From an uncultured Paracoccaceae bacterium (GTDB lineage Bacteria > Pseudomonadota > Alphaproteobacteria > Rhodobacterales > Rhodobacteraceae), in NCBI GenBank assembly GCA_947494675.1, contig CANLVP010000001.1:1624001-1688000 (forward strand): a stretch of 64,000 bases of DNA. Reading direction: 5' to 3'. The position numbers were made by a program, and so were the translations under genes. The number at the start of each line of letters is the position of its first letter. Position 1 is the stretch's first letter. Positions 1 through 8,390 of the stretch are shown in pieces. A model generated the notes under the pieces. The model searched no databases, had not been told where the DNA came from, and was given only the letters and a program-made list of their open reading frames with translations.

Positions 1-49
1 CGGCTCTTGTCTGGGGTTTGGCCCGGTTTATGGACCTAGCTGGCGCTGG

Positions 50-640
50 TCAATCACTCTTGGATTGGGCCTCCCGGAACAAGGCATAGACCTTTTCCCC
101 ATCAGCGATGTGCTCAAACGCCACCTCTTCCTTGACCCAATCCCCGTCACTGTCACGCTGGCGCAGCTTGTAGAACCGAACTGTGTCGCGTTTTCCCCGT
201 TTCAGATGCAGCGGCGCTGGGTTGTTGATGGGGTAAATTGACATGCTGTGCCGCCACCACGATTTCGCGATATAGGCCCGCCGATCACTTAAGGCATAAC
301 GGGTGAAATGGTGCATCTGCGTGGCAAACACCCATGTCCCAATCGATAGACCGCCCCCAATTGCGGCAAAGGGCAGGCCAAAGGCCAAGGTAAACAGTCC
401 CGTGCCCACATCGGCAGCCGACGACATCTGAAACAGCTGGAGGATCCCGCTGGCGATGGCACCAAGACCGAAAAACAGAAACGGGAGGCCGAAGAGGCTC
501 AGCAGTGCAGTTATCGCGGTGATCTTGATGCCCGGCAGCGGTGCCCCACTCCAACGCAGGGTCTCACCCGGCTCAAAATAGGCCTCCCAATCGGTATCGG
601 GGGGTGCCGGTTGCAGGCGCTTCCATAGGCGGGCCAACAT
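50..640 (-). CDS. PH-like-domain membrane protein, copy A
   Basis: Predicted 196-residue membrane protein of unknown function. After a short polar N-terminus (including FEPGETLRWSG) come two hydrophobic segments at about residues 40-65 and 75-110, then a soluble part with YALSDRRAYI, a pattern common in bacterial PH-like (bPH) domains. It is the downstream member of a pair: the next gene upstream (start near 1249) has the same layout, and the two are separated by only 3 nt, so they are probably co-transcribed paralogues. The family assignment rests on motif appearance only; no enzymatic residues are evident. Confidence 0.7.
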   Translation of the reverse strand: MLARLWKRLQPAPPDTDWEAYFEPGETLRWSGAPLPGIKITAITALLSLFGLPFLFFGLGAIASGILQLFQMSSAADVGTGLFTLAFGLPFAAIGGGLSIGTWVFATQMHHFTRYALSDRRAYIAKSWWRHSMSIYPINNPAPLHLKRGKRDTVRFYKLRQRDSDGDWVKEEVAFEHIADGEKVYALFREAQSKSD

Positions 641-643
641 AGG

Positions 644-1249
644 TCAGACCAGCCTTTGATGGATTGGGGCATGCATCCGCTGCAGGTGGGTATAGACCTC
701 TTTGGCATCTTCATCTGACAAATAGTCAAAGCCTCCGTAGCGCGACAATCGCAGCACACCCGGCGAAGAATAGAACCGTCGAAAGTAGATCGAACGGGGC
801 TTGAAACGGCTGACGTGAATTTGATCTTGCATCTGGGTCATGCGCAAATGCGGAAGCCGGTATTCGCGCGACGATTTGAACGGCCACGTATAACCGATGA
901 CCGCGCGCTGATTGGTGAGTGAATATTGTGCCGACGCCCGACGCTTGTTGCGCCAAACCGCCAACCCGATCTGCAAGGTCACAAAACTGAGGATGTGAAA
1001 CTGAAACCAAAAGGGCAGGAATGCATTAAAGCTTTGTGGTGGGTTTGGAAGAAATTGCGCAACCTGCATGGCCGGGATCAGCGTCACGATAAAGCCGATC
1101 GTCAAAAGCGGCCAATGATTGAAAATCTCAGCGATGCGCACCCGAAACCCGGGCACAGGCCTGCCATGCCAAAGCAAGGTCTCGCCCTGGCCAAGCCAAT
1201 GCGCCCAGCTGTCGCGAGGCGCGTGCGCGTTTTCTTCGAGGTCTTTCAT
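644..1249 (-). CDS. PH-like-domain membrane protein, copy B
   Basis: About 201 residues, paralogous in layout to the gene that follows it: GQGETLLWHGRPVPG near the N-terminus (compare GETLRWSGAPLPG), two hydrophobic stretches at about residues 45-105, then YSLTNQRAVIGYTW, a bPH-like signature. The start at 1249 is chosen because it gives the same distance to the GETL motif as in the paralogue. ATG at 1267 and TTG at 1270 are in-frame alternatives, and none of the three has a convincing ribosome-binding site. It is the first gene of a two-gene unit. Function unknown. Confidence 0.65.
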   Translation of the reverse strand: MKDLEENAHAPRDSWAHWLGQGETLLWHGRPVPGFRVRIAEIFNHWPLLTIGFIVTLIPAMQVAQFLPNPPQSFNAFLPFWFQFHILSFVTLQIGLAVWRNKRRASAQYSLTNQRAVIGYTWPFKSSREYRLPHLRMTQMQDQIHVSRFKPRSIYFRRFYSSPGVLRLSRYGGFDYLSDEDAKEVYTHLQRMHAPIHQRLV

Positions 1250-1804
1250 AGGGGCTTCGTGACACATCAAAACGGCAAGATCATGGAACGCGCATGGCGT
1301 CTTAGGTCACAACATCTTGTGGCGGACATATATTTCGCGGGTTAACGCTCGTTAGGACTTTGATGCGTATGGTTCCTGTATGGTTTCTGCATAGGCTGTG
1401 CATTGGTTCTGCATCGCCGTTTTTGCCCCTTTGGTCTCATCCGCAAACCCACACGATCAAGGGAACGAAGGGCACCCTGACCACAAGCGGCATGATCGCG
1501 AGCATACCGCGCATGCCAACGCCCGCCGGTTTCGGCGGAATGGGTGAATTCGGGTAACTCATTGTTATTATGAGATTTCATGGGCGTCAGGTCACCGAAT
1601 CCACGCCTTCTTCCTGATGCCATGACATGTTTAACGCACCGCCCCGATGGTCGGCCCTCCTTGTGCAACGCCCTTAATATTTTGCTAAGGTTTGCAGGGC
1701 AAAAAGAGGGTCAATCCATTCAAAACAGGCACAAAATTGCCTTTTCGCACGATATGTATTATGATCCTCCGCAAAAGAAGAAAACAAAATTGAGTGGTTT
1801 CAAT
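1250..1804. other. long intergenic region between divergent genes
   Basis: About 555 nt separate the bPH-like pair (minus strand) from the Nudix gene (plus strand). The left part holds one copy of an 87-bp element with five 11-bp units (1340-1426). The rest holds no convincing gene: open frames on both strands have no recognisable product. The region must contain the promoters of both flanking transcription units. Confidence 0.6.
1340..1426 (-). repeat. 87-bp element with five 11-bp tandem units, copy B
   Basis: Read on the minus strand, this stretch has GCAAAAACGGC, then five consecutive 11-bp units (ATGCAGAACCA, ATGCACAGCCT, ATGCAGAAACC, ATACAGGAACC, ATACGCATCAA), then a tail containing AGTCCTAACGAGCGTTAA. 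The same architecture occurs without gaps, on the other strand, at 27937-28023 upstream of the malyl-CoA lyase gene. I count about 63 of 87 identical positions by eye. Units spaced one helical turn apart suggest a protein-binding array. The tail end points to the bPH-like pair and the other end to the Nudix gene. Confidence 0.75.
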
Positions 1805-2281
1805 ATGTTCGCCCCAATCTCCGCGGTCTGGGACTTTGTTCTTGGCCCCATTTTGCAGCGTCCCAAGCGGCTGCAAATGGCAGCGCTATGTCATCGTGAA
1901 AAGGGCGCGGGCCGTGAATATCTCTTGGTCACCAGTCGCGACACAGGCCGCTGGATCATCCCCAAAGGATGGCCAATTCGCGGTCTCAAAGCCGACGAAA
2001 CAGCCCTGCAAGAAGCCTGGGAAGAGGCGGGCGTCAGAGGCACAAAAGACACCTCCGATCCGGTAGGTACTTATACTTACGACAAAAAATTGGCTAACGG
2101 TGTCGTGGTCCCAGTTGAAACGCTGGTTTATTCCATCGCCGTGAAAGACGTCCAGGACAGCTTTCCAGAGGCCAGCGAACGCAAACGGCGTTGGGTCCCC
2201 GCGGAAGAGGCGGCAAACCTCGTGCAGGAAGATGAGCTGAAAAACCTCTTCCTGACACAACAAACAAAGCGGGCGTCATAG
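1805..2281 (+). CDS. Nudix hydrolase (DIPP-like)
   Basis: Predicted 158-residue Nudix pyrophosphohydrolase. The Nudix box is readable as GWPIRGLKADETALQEAWEE followed by AGV: the first Glu of the classical G-x5-E box is Leu and the Arg is Gln, while the EE that coordinates the metal is kept. The preceding WIIPKGWP resembles diphosphoinositol-polyphosphate-type Nudix proteins of alphaproteobacteria. The start at 1805 (GAGTGG about 10 nt upstream) gives a family-typical length; ATG at 1754 is an alternative. The substrate cannot be read from the sequence. It is followed closely by a phosphate transporter gene. Confidence 0.85.
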   Translation: MFAPISAVWDFVLGPILQRPKRLQMAALCHREKGAGREYLLVTSRDTGRWIIPKGWPIRGLKADETALQEAWEEAGVRGTKDTSDPVGTYTYDKKLANGVVVPVETLVYSIAVKDVQDSFPEASERKRRWVPAEEAANLVQEDELKNLFLTQQTKRAS

Positions 2282-2339
2282 AACAGTTGCATTGCCGCAT
2301 TGGGCAACGCTAGGTAGTCCCAAACGGGGGGAATACCAC

Positions 2340-3824
2340 ATGACTGAACAACAGGGCGATCCGCGCCACTTGGAAACGCTTGATCGCGATCTGGCACGAT
2401 ATTCGAATCTAGAGGCTGCAACACATTTCGTCGGTCGCCCGATGATTGGACTAGGCGTATCGTTCCTCTTTGTGGTCTTGGCAGGCCTCGCCGCCATGCT
2501 ATTTTTTGGTCAGGAAAACAACACCTTCATCGTTGTCATAGCGGCCAGCCTTGGGGCCTATATGGCGCTGAACATTGGCGCGAATGACGTGGCTAACAAC
2601 ATGGGCCCCGCTGTTGGGGCCAACGCACTTTCGATGGGGGCCGCGATCGCCATTGCCGTCGTCTTTGAAAGCGCGGGCGCATTGATTGCAGGTGGTGATG
2701 TGGTCTCAACAATTGCCAAAGGGATCATCGCCCCCGAAAGCATGGGCACCGCGACGGTCTTCATCTGGGCGATGATGGCGGCCCTTTTGTCGGCCGCACT
2801 TTGGGTCAATCTGGCGACATGGGTCGGCGCACCGGTGTCAACGACCCATTCGGTCGTGGGCGGCGTGATGGGCGCAGGCATCGCGGCCGCTGGGTTCGCT
2901 GCCGTAAACTGGCCCACCATGGGGGCCATTGCAGCAAGCTGGGTGATTTCTCCTGTCTTGGGCGGCGCGATTGCGGCGTTCTTCCTGTGGATCATCAAAT
3001 CGCGGATCATCTACCGCGACGACAAAATCGCTGCAGCACGCACCTGGGTGCCGTTGCTTGTGGGGATCATGGCCGGCACATTCGCTGCATACCTTGCCCT
3101 TAAGGGACTGAAAAAGATCATCAAAATTGACATGCCAACTGCCCTTTTGATCGGTGCGATTATTGGCGGCATCGTCTGGGCATTGATGATCCCGCTGATC
3201 CGCAAGCAATCCGAAGGCCTCGAAAACCGTAACAAGTCGCTGAAGGTGCTGTTTGGCATCCCGCTGGTGGTGTCTGCGGCCTTGCTCAGCTTTGCACATG
3301 GCGCAAATGACGTGGCCAATGCGGTTGGCCCCTTGGCGGCCATTGTGCAAGCCTCTCAGTCCGGTGACTTCACGCAGGCGGTATCCATCCCTTTCTGGGT
3401 GATGGTAATCGGGGCGTTTGGGATCTCCTTTGGCCTGTTCCTCTTTGGCCCGAAACTGATCCGGATGGTTGGCGGCCAAATCACCAAACTGAACCCGATG
3501 CGGGCCTATTGTGTGGCGCTGTCAGCCGCCATCACTGTCATCGTGGCAAGCTGGCTTGGGCTGCCCGTCAGCTCTACCCATATTGCTGTGGGCGGTGTCT
3601 TTGGCGTGGGGTTCTTCCGCGAATGGGATGCGGAGCGGCGGATCAAAAAGGCGCGGCTTGCCATGCCGGATCGGCCCCACTACGCGCCAGAGGAACGGCG
3701 TCGGCGCAAGCTTGTCCGCCGGTCGCACTTTATGACCATCATCGCCGCTTGGATCATCACGGTTCCTGCAGCGGCCATTCTGTCGGCGGTCATCTTTTAC
3801 ATTCTGAGCGTGTCGATGGCCTAA
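2340..3824 (+). CDS. pit: inorganic phosphate transporter, PiT family
   Basis: A 494-residue polytopic membrane protein of the PiT family, which moves phosphate (usually as a metal-phosphate complex) with protons or sodium. The two family signatures are clear: IGANDVANN in the N-terminal half and HGANDVANAVGP in the C-terminal half, each followed by an SSTH/STTH-type segment (PVSTTHSVVGG, PVSSTHIAVGG), the internal duplication typical of the family. A GGGGGAA ribosome-binding site precedes the ATG at 2340. A strong hairpin follows the stop codon. Confidence 0.95.
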   Translation: MTEQQGDPRHLETLDRDLARYSNLEAATHFVGRPMIGLGVSFLFVVLAGLAAMLFFGQENNTFIVVIAASLGAYMALNIGANDVANNMGPAVGANALSMGAAIAIAVVFESAGALIAGGDVVSTIAKGIIAPESMGTATVFIWAMMAALLSAALWVNLATWVGAPVSTTHSVVGGVMGAGIAAAGFAAVNWPTMGAIAASWVISPVLGGAIAAFFLWIIKSRIIYRDDKIAAARTWVPLLVGIMAGTFAAYLALKGLKKIIKIDMPTALLIGAIIGGIVWALMIPLIRKQSEGLENRNKSLKVLFGIPLVVSAALLSFAHGANDVANAVGPLAAIVQASQSGDFTQAVSIPFWVMVIGAFGISFGLFLFGPKLIRMVGGQITKLNPMRAYCVALSAAITVIVASWLGLPVSSTHIAVGGVFGVGFFREWDAERRIKKARLAMPDRPHYAPEERRRRKLVRRSHFMTIIAAWIITVPAAAILSAVIFYILSVSMA

Positions 3825-3840
3825 CGGGTCATTCGTCTCA

Positions 3841-3885
3841 ATCAAAGGGCAAGCGGTTTGACGCACTGCTTGCCCTTTGATTTTC
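3841..3885 (+). terminator. intrinsic terminator after pit
   Basis: A perfect 14-bp inverted repeat (ATCAAAGGGCAAGC at 3841-3854 and GCTTGCCCTTTGAT at 3868-3881) with a 13-nt loop, followed by TTTT. It lies 17 nt after the pit stop codon, between convergent genes, and fits a Rho-independent terminator for pit. Confidence 0.85.
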
Positions 3886-3905
3886 ATCTGTTCTGCTTTG
3901 AGGCC

Positions 3906-4430
3906 TTATCCGCCGACCCAGATCATCAAGCCGACAAGCAGCATCATCACCAAAAGCGCTACGGTCGCGACCATGCCGCCGATCCGGGCGTCAGATTTTT
4001 TGGATTTCGGCTGCGGGTTTTCGATGATCCCTTGTGTGGATTGGCTCTCCAACGGTTGCGCGGCGCTCAGGCGTGCCTGTTCGCCCAATGTTGTGACATG
4101 CTGAACGCCGGGTCCCAGTGTCAACGTCACTTCCGCCCCCTTGGTCGCGCGGCTCATCAGTAGCAAGACGATTCCATCCAACCCTTTCAGCATTGCCAGA
4201 TCGGCGGCATCAGGGGTCAAGTCATAACCATGGCGCAAGAAGTCTGCGACGGTCATCTCATCCAATGCCATGGTGTCAAAAACATCGACGAAATCGGGGT
4301 CCAAGGCGTCCGTGCCCAACGCCTCTTTCAAGGCATCCGGGGTCTTCTCAAGCATTCCGGCGGGGACTGGCCCGGTCACAGCAAAGACCCGGATTTGGCC
4401 GTGTTCCAATGCCGGGATTGTCAGGCTCAT
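3906..4430 (-). CDS. C-terminally anchored protein downstream of pyrB
   Basis: A 174-residue protein of unknown function. Most of it is acidic and soluble; the last 25 residues form one transmembrane segment ([19 protein letters not shown]), after a basic linker with PKSKKSD, suggesting a tail-anchored inner-membrane protein with its bulk in the cytoplasm. Its ATG overlaps the pyrB stop codon (ATGA), so it is translationally coupled to pyrB, where many relatives would carry pyrC. It has no dihydroorotase motifs. Confidence 0.75.
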   Translation of the reverse strand: MSLTIPALEHGQIRVFAVTGPVPAGMLEKTPDALKEALGTDALDPDFVDVFDTMALDEMTVADFLRHGYDLTPDAADLAMLKGLDGIVLLLMSRATKGAEVTLTLGPGVQHVTTLGEQARLSAAQPLESQSTQGIIENPQPKSKKSDARIGGMVATVALLVMMLLVGLMIWVGG

Positions 4431-5386
4431 GCCATCACACCTGCATCGTTCTTGCGGTTGGCTTTCAGGTTCCGCGCCAGCAAATCCATCGCCGCCATCC
4501 GGACCGCGACACCCATTTCAACCTGCGTCTGAATCACACTGCGGTTGATGTCATCGGCAATGGTCCCGTCGATTTCTACGCCACGGTTCATCGGGCCGGG
4601 GTGCATCACAATCGCATCGTCCTTGGCATGGGAGAGTTTCGCAGAATCAAGGCCGTAGCGGTGGAAATACTCGCGCTCTGACGGGATAAACCCGCCATCC
4701 ATCCGTTCCTTTTGAAGCCGCAGCATCATGACGACATCGACGTCTTTCAGGCCCTCTTCCATGTTGTCAAAGACCTCAACCCCGAACTCTGAAATCCCGC
4801 TTGGCATCAAGGTCGGCGGCGCGATTAAACGCACCCGGTTCTCCATCTTTCCAAGCAGCATGATGTTGGAGCGCGCGACGCGAGAGTGCGAAATATCCCC
4901 GCAGATCGCGACGCTCAGCCGGTGAAGACGGCCCTTGGCGCGGCGGATCGTCAGTGCGTCCAGTAGGGCTTGTGTGGGGTGTTCATGACGTCCGTCACCC
5001 GCATTCAGCACCGCGCCATTGACCTTTTGCGCCAGCAGATCGACGGCCCCTGAATTGGGATGACGCACCACTAGCAAATCCGGGTGCATGGCGTTCAGGG
5101 TCAGCGCCGTATCGATCAGCGTCTCACCCTTTTTGATCGAACTGGCTTGCATCGCCATGTTCATCACATCCGCGCCAAGCTTCTTGCCAGCAAGCTCAAA
5201 ACTCGCCTGTGTGCGGGTCGAATTTTCGAAGAACATGTTGATCTGCGTCATCCCCGCCAGCACATCTTTGTGGCTGCGGCCTGCACGGTTATGATCGGCA
5301 TATTGGTCTGCCAGATCAAGGACTTCGGTTATCTCATCCGGGGCGAGGTGTTCGATGCCAAGCAGATGGCGGGCGCGGAATGACAT
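4427..5386 (-). CDS. pyrB: aspartate carbamoyltransferase, catalytic subunit
   Basis: Catalyses carbamoyl phosphate + L-aspartate to N-carbamoyl-L-aspartate, the committed step of pyrimidine synthesis, in the cytoplasm. 319 residues, the usual length. The carbamoyl-phosphate motif [19 protein letters not shown] lies near residues 50-70, [10 protein letters not shown] near 135-145, and the C-terminal part has [14 protein letters not shown]. No regulatory subunit gene (pyrI) is adjacent. The next gene on this strand overlaps its stop codon. Confidence 0.97.
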   Translation of the reverse strand: MSFRARHLLGIEHLAPDEITEVLDLADQYADHNRAGRSHKDVLAGMTQINMFFENSTRTQASFELAGKKLGADVMNMAMQASSIKKGETLIDTALTLNAMHPDLLVVRHPNSGAVDLLAQKVNGAVLNAGDGRHEHPTQALLDALTIRRAKGRLHRLSVAICGDISHSRVARSNIMLLGKMENRVRLIAPPTLMPSGISEFGVEVFDNMEEGLKDVDVVMMLRLQKERMDGGFIPSEREYFHRYGLDSAKLSHAKDDAIVMHPGPMNRGVEIDGTIADDINRSVIQTQVEMGVAVRMAAMDLLARNLKANRKNDAGVMA

Positions 5387-5520
5387 GGGCGGCCTCTTTG
5401 GTTGTTGCGCGCTTTATAGGCGGGCGGGCGCAGGGCGGCAATGGCGCGGAAATCGGGGAAATCTGCGGGCAAACCGGGCAGGGGACTGCCAATCCCCATG
5501 GGGGGCAGGTAGGTTAAGGC

Positions 5521-6303
5521 ATGGAATCGGCAAATACATATTGGGCAGACCGCGCCCTGCTGGAATGGCAGGTTGAACTTGGCGCGGATGAGGCGCTGGA
5601 AGAAGCGCCGATTGACCGCTATGCGTTGAATGTTCCGGTCGAGAAACCTGTTGAAAAGCAAGAGGATAAGCCCCAGCCGGTTATCCATAGACCCGTTGAG
5701 GTGGACGCGGTTGCCACCGCCCGCACCGCCGCAGATGCCGCGCAATCGCTGGACGATCTGGCCGCCGCGATGAAAGGCTTTGAGCATTGCGAGCTGAAAC
5801 AGGGCGCGAAATCCTTTGTCTTTGCCGATGGCCAACCCGGCGCACGGGTCATGATCGTGGGCGAAGCACCGGGACGGCAGGAAGACATCGCAGGCAAACC
5901 CTTTGTCGGGCCGGCGGGGCAATTGCTGGACAAGATGCTTGCCGCGATTGGCATGGATCGCAACGCCGAAGCCCTTGAAAACGCGGTCTATATCACCAAC
6001 GTCCTGCCGTGGCGTCCGCCGTCCAACGCGACGCCGACACCGGATGAAGTGTCGATGATGCTGCCGTTTCTGGAGCGCCATATCGCGCTGGCGAACCCCG
6101 ACGTTCTGGTGCTGATGGGGAATACACCCTGTCAGGCGCTGCTTGGTCGCGCGGGCATCACGCGGATCAGGGGCCAATGGGCAGAAGCCGTCGGGCGCCC
6201 TGCGTTGCCGATGTTCCACCCCGCCTACCTGTTGCGCCAGACCGCCGCCAAGCGAGAGGCTTGGGCGGATTTGTTGACCCTCAAAGCCAAGCTAAAGGGA
6301 TAA
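5521..6303 (+). CDS. uracil-DNA glycosylase, family-4-like, without iron-sulfur cysteines
   Basis: A 260-residue base-excision-repair enzyme that removes uracil from DNA. Motif 1 GEAPGRQED (near residues 115-123), the uracil-pocket region GKPFVGPAGQLLDKML, NVLPWRPPSN, and the C-terminal motif MFHPAYLLRQ identify the family-4-like group. Only two cysteines exist in the protein (in FEHCELK and NTPCQALL), so the four-cysteine iron-sulfur site of classical family 4 is absent. The N-terminal 80 residues form a charged, poorly conserved extension. moaB starts directly behind it. Confidence 0.9.
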   Translation: MESANTYWADRALLEWQVELGADEALEEAPIDRYALNVPVEKPVEKQEDKPQPVIHRPVEVDAVATARTAADAAQSLDDLAAAMKGFEHCELKQGAKSFVFADGQPGARVMIVGEAPGRQEDIAGKPFVGPAGQLLDKMLAAIGMDRNAEALENAVYITNVLPWRPPSNATPTPDEVSMMLPFLERHIALANPDVLVLMGNTPCQALLGRAGITRIRGQWAEAVGRPALPMFHPAYLLRQTAAKREAWADLLTLKAKLKG

Positions 6304-6306
6304 GTG

Positions 6307-6849
6307 ATGAGCCGGATTGACGACACCCGCCCCTTTATCCCCGTGCGCATCGCTGTTCTGACGGTCAGCGACACCCGCACGCCCGAAGATGACAAATCCG
6401 GCGACGTCTTGACCGCGCGGCTGACAGAGGCGGGCCATACGCTCGCCGCCCGCAGCATTCTGGCAGATGAGCGCGATCAGATCGCGGATCAGCTGCGGAT
6501 GTGGTGTAGCGATCCTGAGGTCGATGTCATCATCAGCACCGGTGGCACGGGCCTGACAGGACGGGATGTCACGGTGGAGGCACACCGCGACGTCTATGAG
6601 AAAGAGATCGACGCCTTTGGCACGATTTTCACCCATGTCAGCATGGCCAAGATCGGCACCAGCGCTGTGCAAAGCCGCGCGACGGGCGGCGTTGCCAATG
6701 GCACATACCTTTTTGCGCTGCCGGGATCACCGGGCGCGTGCAAGGACGCTTGGGATGAAATTTTAGGCAAACAGCTCGATTTTCGGCACCGCCCCTGTAA
6801 CTTTGTCGAAATAATGCCGCGACTGGACGAACATTTGCGACGGAAGTAG
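6307..6849 (+). CDS. moaB: molybdenum cofactor biosynthesis protein B
   Basis: A 180-residue MoaB/Mog-family protein; relatives adenylylate molybdopterin before molybdenum insertion. The signature STGGTGLTGRDVTVEA (near residues 78-93) and the later ALPGSPGACKDAWDEIL are typical. The first candidate start is GTG at 6304, directly after the stop codon of the uracil-DNA glycosylase gene, followed immediately by ATG at 6307; the ATG is preferred. The tight spacing suggests one transcript with the upstream repair gene. Confidence 0.95.
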   Translation: MSRIDDTRPFIPVRIAVLTVSDTRTPEDDKSGDVLTARLTEAGHTLAARSILADERDQIADQLRMWCSDPEVDVIISTGGTGLTGRDVTVEAHRDVYEKEIDAFGTIFTHVSMAKIGTSAVQSRATGGVANGTYLFALPGSPGACKDAWDEILGKQLDFRHRPCNFVEIMPRLDEHLRRK

Positions 6850-6935
6850 CCAAAGCCTGCGTTTAATCCAAACGGCGGTGGGCGACGTATCAAATGAAAC
6901 GACTATTTCTAGACGACTTATAACGGGTGCTGCGT

Positions 6936-8390
6936 ATGCGATTTCTAAGGCGATCACTTGTTGGCGTATTTCTGTTGGCGGTGACATTGGGACTGATGTC
7001 GCTTGCAGCGAACACGGTGCGCGGTGCGGTCGAAACACGCATGAACGCGGAACCCCGTAGCTTCCCACAGCGCGAGCGTGTGTTTGCGGTGAACGTCGTG
7101 ACGCTGACCCCGGAACGGTTGACCCCTGAACTGACGGTCTTTGGCGAATTGCGCAGCACGCGCACGCTGGATCTGCGCATCCCCGTGGGCGGCACCGTGC
7201 TGACCGCTTCTGATACGCTGGTCGAAGGTGGTGCGGTCAGCGAAGGTGATCTGTTGCTCGCGGTTGACCCGACCACTGCGCAGGCTGCCCGGGATCGCAC
7301 GGCGGCCGATTTGCAAGACGCCGAGGCTGAATTGCGGGATGCGGAACGTGGGCTTTTACTGGCGCAGGATGAACTGCGCGCGGCAGAGGAACAGGCGACG
7401 CTACGCCGCACGGCCCTGACCCGTGCCGAAGACTTGCAAACCCGCGGTGTTGGCACCGCTGCCGCGGTTGAAACGGCAGAACTCGCCGCGTCTTCCGCTG
7501 ATGCGGCTGTCCTCTCGCGTCGGCAGTCATTGGCGAGTGCAGAGGCTCGTCTCGATCAATCTGCGACGCGTCTGGCGCGGGTCCGCATCGATCTGGCAGA
7601 GGCGGAGCGGACACTCAACGACACCGAAGTCTTTGCGGTTTTTGACGGCATGCTGTCCGAAGTGGCCGTGGCCCCCGGCGGGCGCGTGACGGCGAATGAA
7701 CGCATCGCCACGCTTGTGGACCCCGATCAGCTAGAGGTGGCATTCCGCGTCTCAACCTCGCAATACGCGCGGCTTTTGCGTGACGGGCGTTTGCCCGAAT
7801 TACCCGTGGCGGTCAGCCTTGATGTGTCGGGCGTTGATCTGGTCGCAAACGGTACGATCAGCCGCGAAGGTGCCGCCGTTGCAGAAGGTCAGACGGGCCG
7901 TTTGATCTTTGCACAACTGGACGCCGCACCGGGTTTCCGGCCCGGTGATTTTGTGACCGTCAGCGTGGCAGAGCCTGCATTGAACAATGTGGCCCTTGTG
8001 CCCGCGACTGCAGTCGCCGCGGATTCCACCGTGCTGGTGATCGGCGAAGGCAACAGGCTGGAAAGCGCCGCGGTTGAGCTGTTGCGGCGTCAAAAGGACG
8101 ACGTGATTATCCGCGTCGGCCCGCTTGCAGGGCGTCAGATCGTGGCAGAACGCTCACCGCTTTTGGGTGCCGGGATCGGCGTGCGCCCGATTGATCCGAA
8201 TGCCGCTGCCGAACCGCCCGCCCCGCCAGAGATGGTGACACTTGACGCAGAACGCCGCGCGAAACTGATCGCCTTTATTGACGAAAGCCGCATGCCGGAC
8301 GCCGTCAAGGAACGCACCAAATCACAGCTTGAAGGCGATGAAGTGCCTGCCGATGTTGTGGCGCGGCTGGAAAGCAGGATGGGGAGCTGA
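6936..8390 (+). CDS. RND efflux periplasmic adaptor (HlyD/AcrA family)
   Basis: A 484-residue membrane-fusion protein linking an inner-membrane RND pump to an outer-membrane channel. Residues 1-25 form an N-terminal anchor or signal segment (RRSLVGVFLLAVTLGLMSLA). A beta-barrel/lipoyl half around residues 50-110 precedes a long heptad-rich Ala/Glu/Arg hairpin at about 115-215, then the second lipoyl half (VFDGMLSEVAVAPGGRV) and beta-barrel domains. Start ATG at 6936 (GTG at 6927 is an alternative). The pump gene overlaps the stop codon by one base (TGATG). No outer-membrane partner or local regulator is visible. Confidence 0.92.
   Translation: MRFLRRSLVGVFLLAVTLGLMSLAANTVRGAVETRMNAEPRSFPQRERVFAVNVVTLTPERLTPELTVFGELRSTRTLDLRIPVGGTVLTASDTLVEGGAVSEGDLLLAVDPTTAQAARDRTAADLQDAEAELRDAERGLLLAQDELRAAEEQATLRRTALTRAEDLQTRGVGTAAAVETAELAASSADAAVLSRRQSLASAEARLDQSATRLARVRIDLAEAERTLNDTEVFAVFDGMLSEVAVAPGGRVTANERIATLVDPDQLEVAFRVSTSQYARLLRDGRLPELPVAVSLDVSGVDLVANGTISREGAAVAEGQTGRLIFAQLDAAPGFRPGDFVTVSVAEPALNNVALVPATAVAADSTVLVIGEGNRLESAAVELLRRQKDDVIIRVGPLAGRQIVAERSPLLGAGIGVRPIDPNAAAEPPAPPEMVTLDAERRAKLIAFIDESRMPDAVKERTKSQLEGDEVPADVVARLESRMGS

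Noticed and set aside
1360-1668. Open frames on both strands in the gap before the Nudix gene
   Set aside because: The plus-strand frame (1360-1557) and the minus-strand frame (1342-1668) run through the 87-bp repeat and have no conserved-looking segments or ribosome-binding sites.
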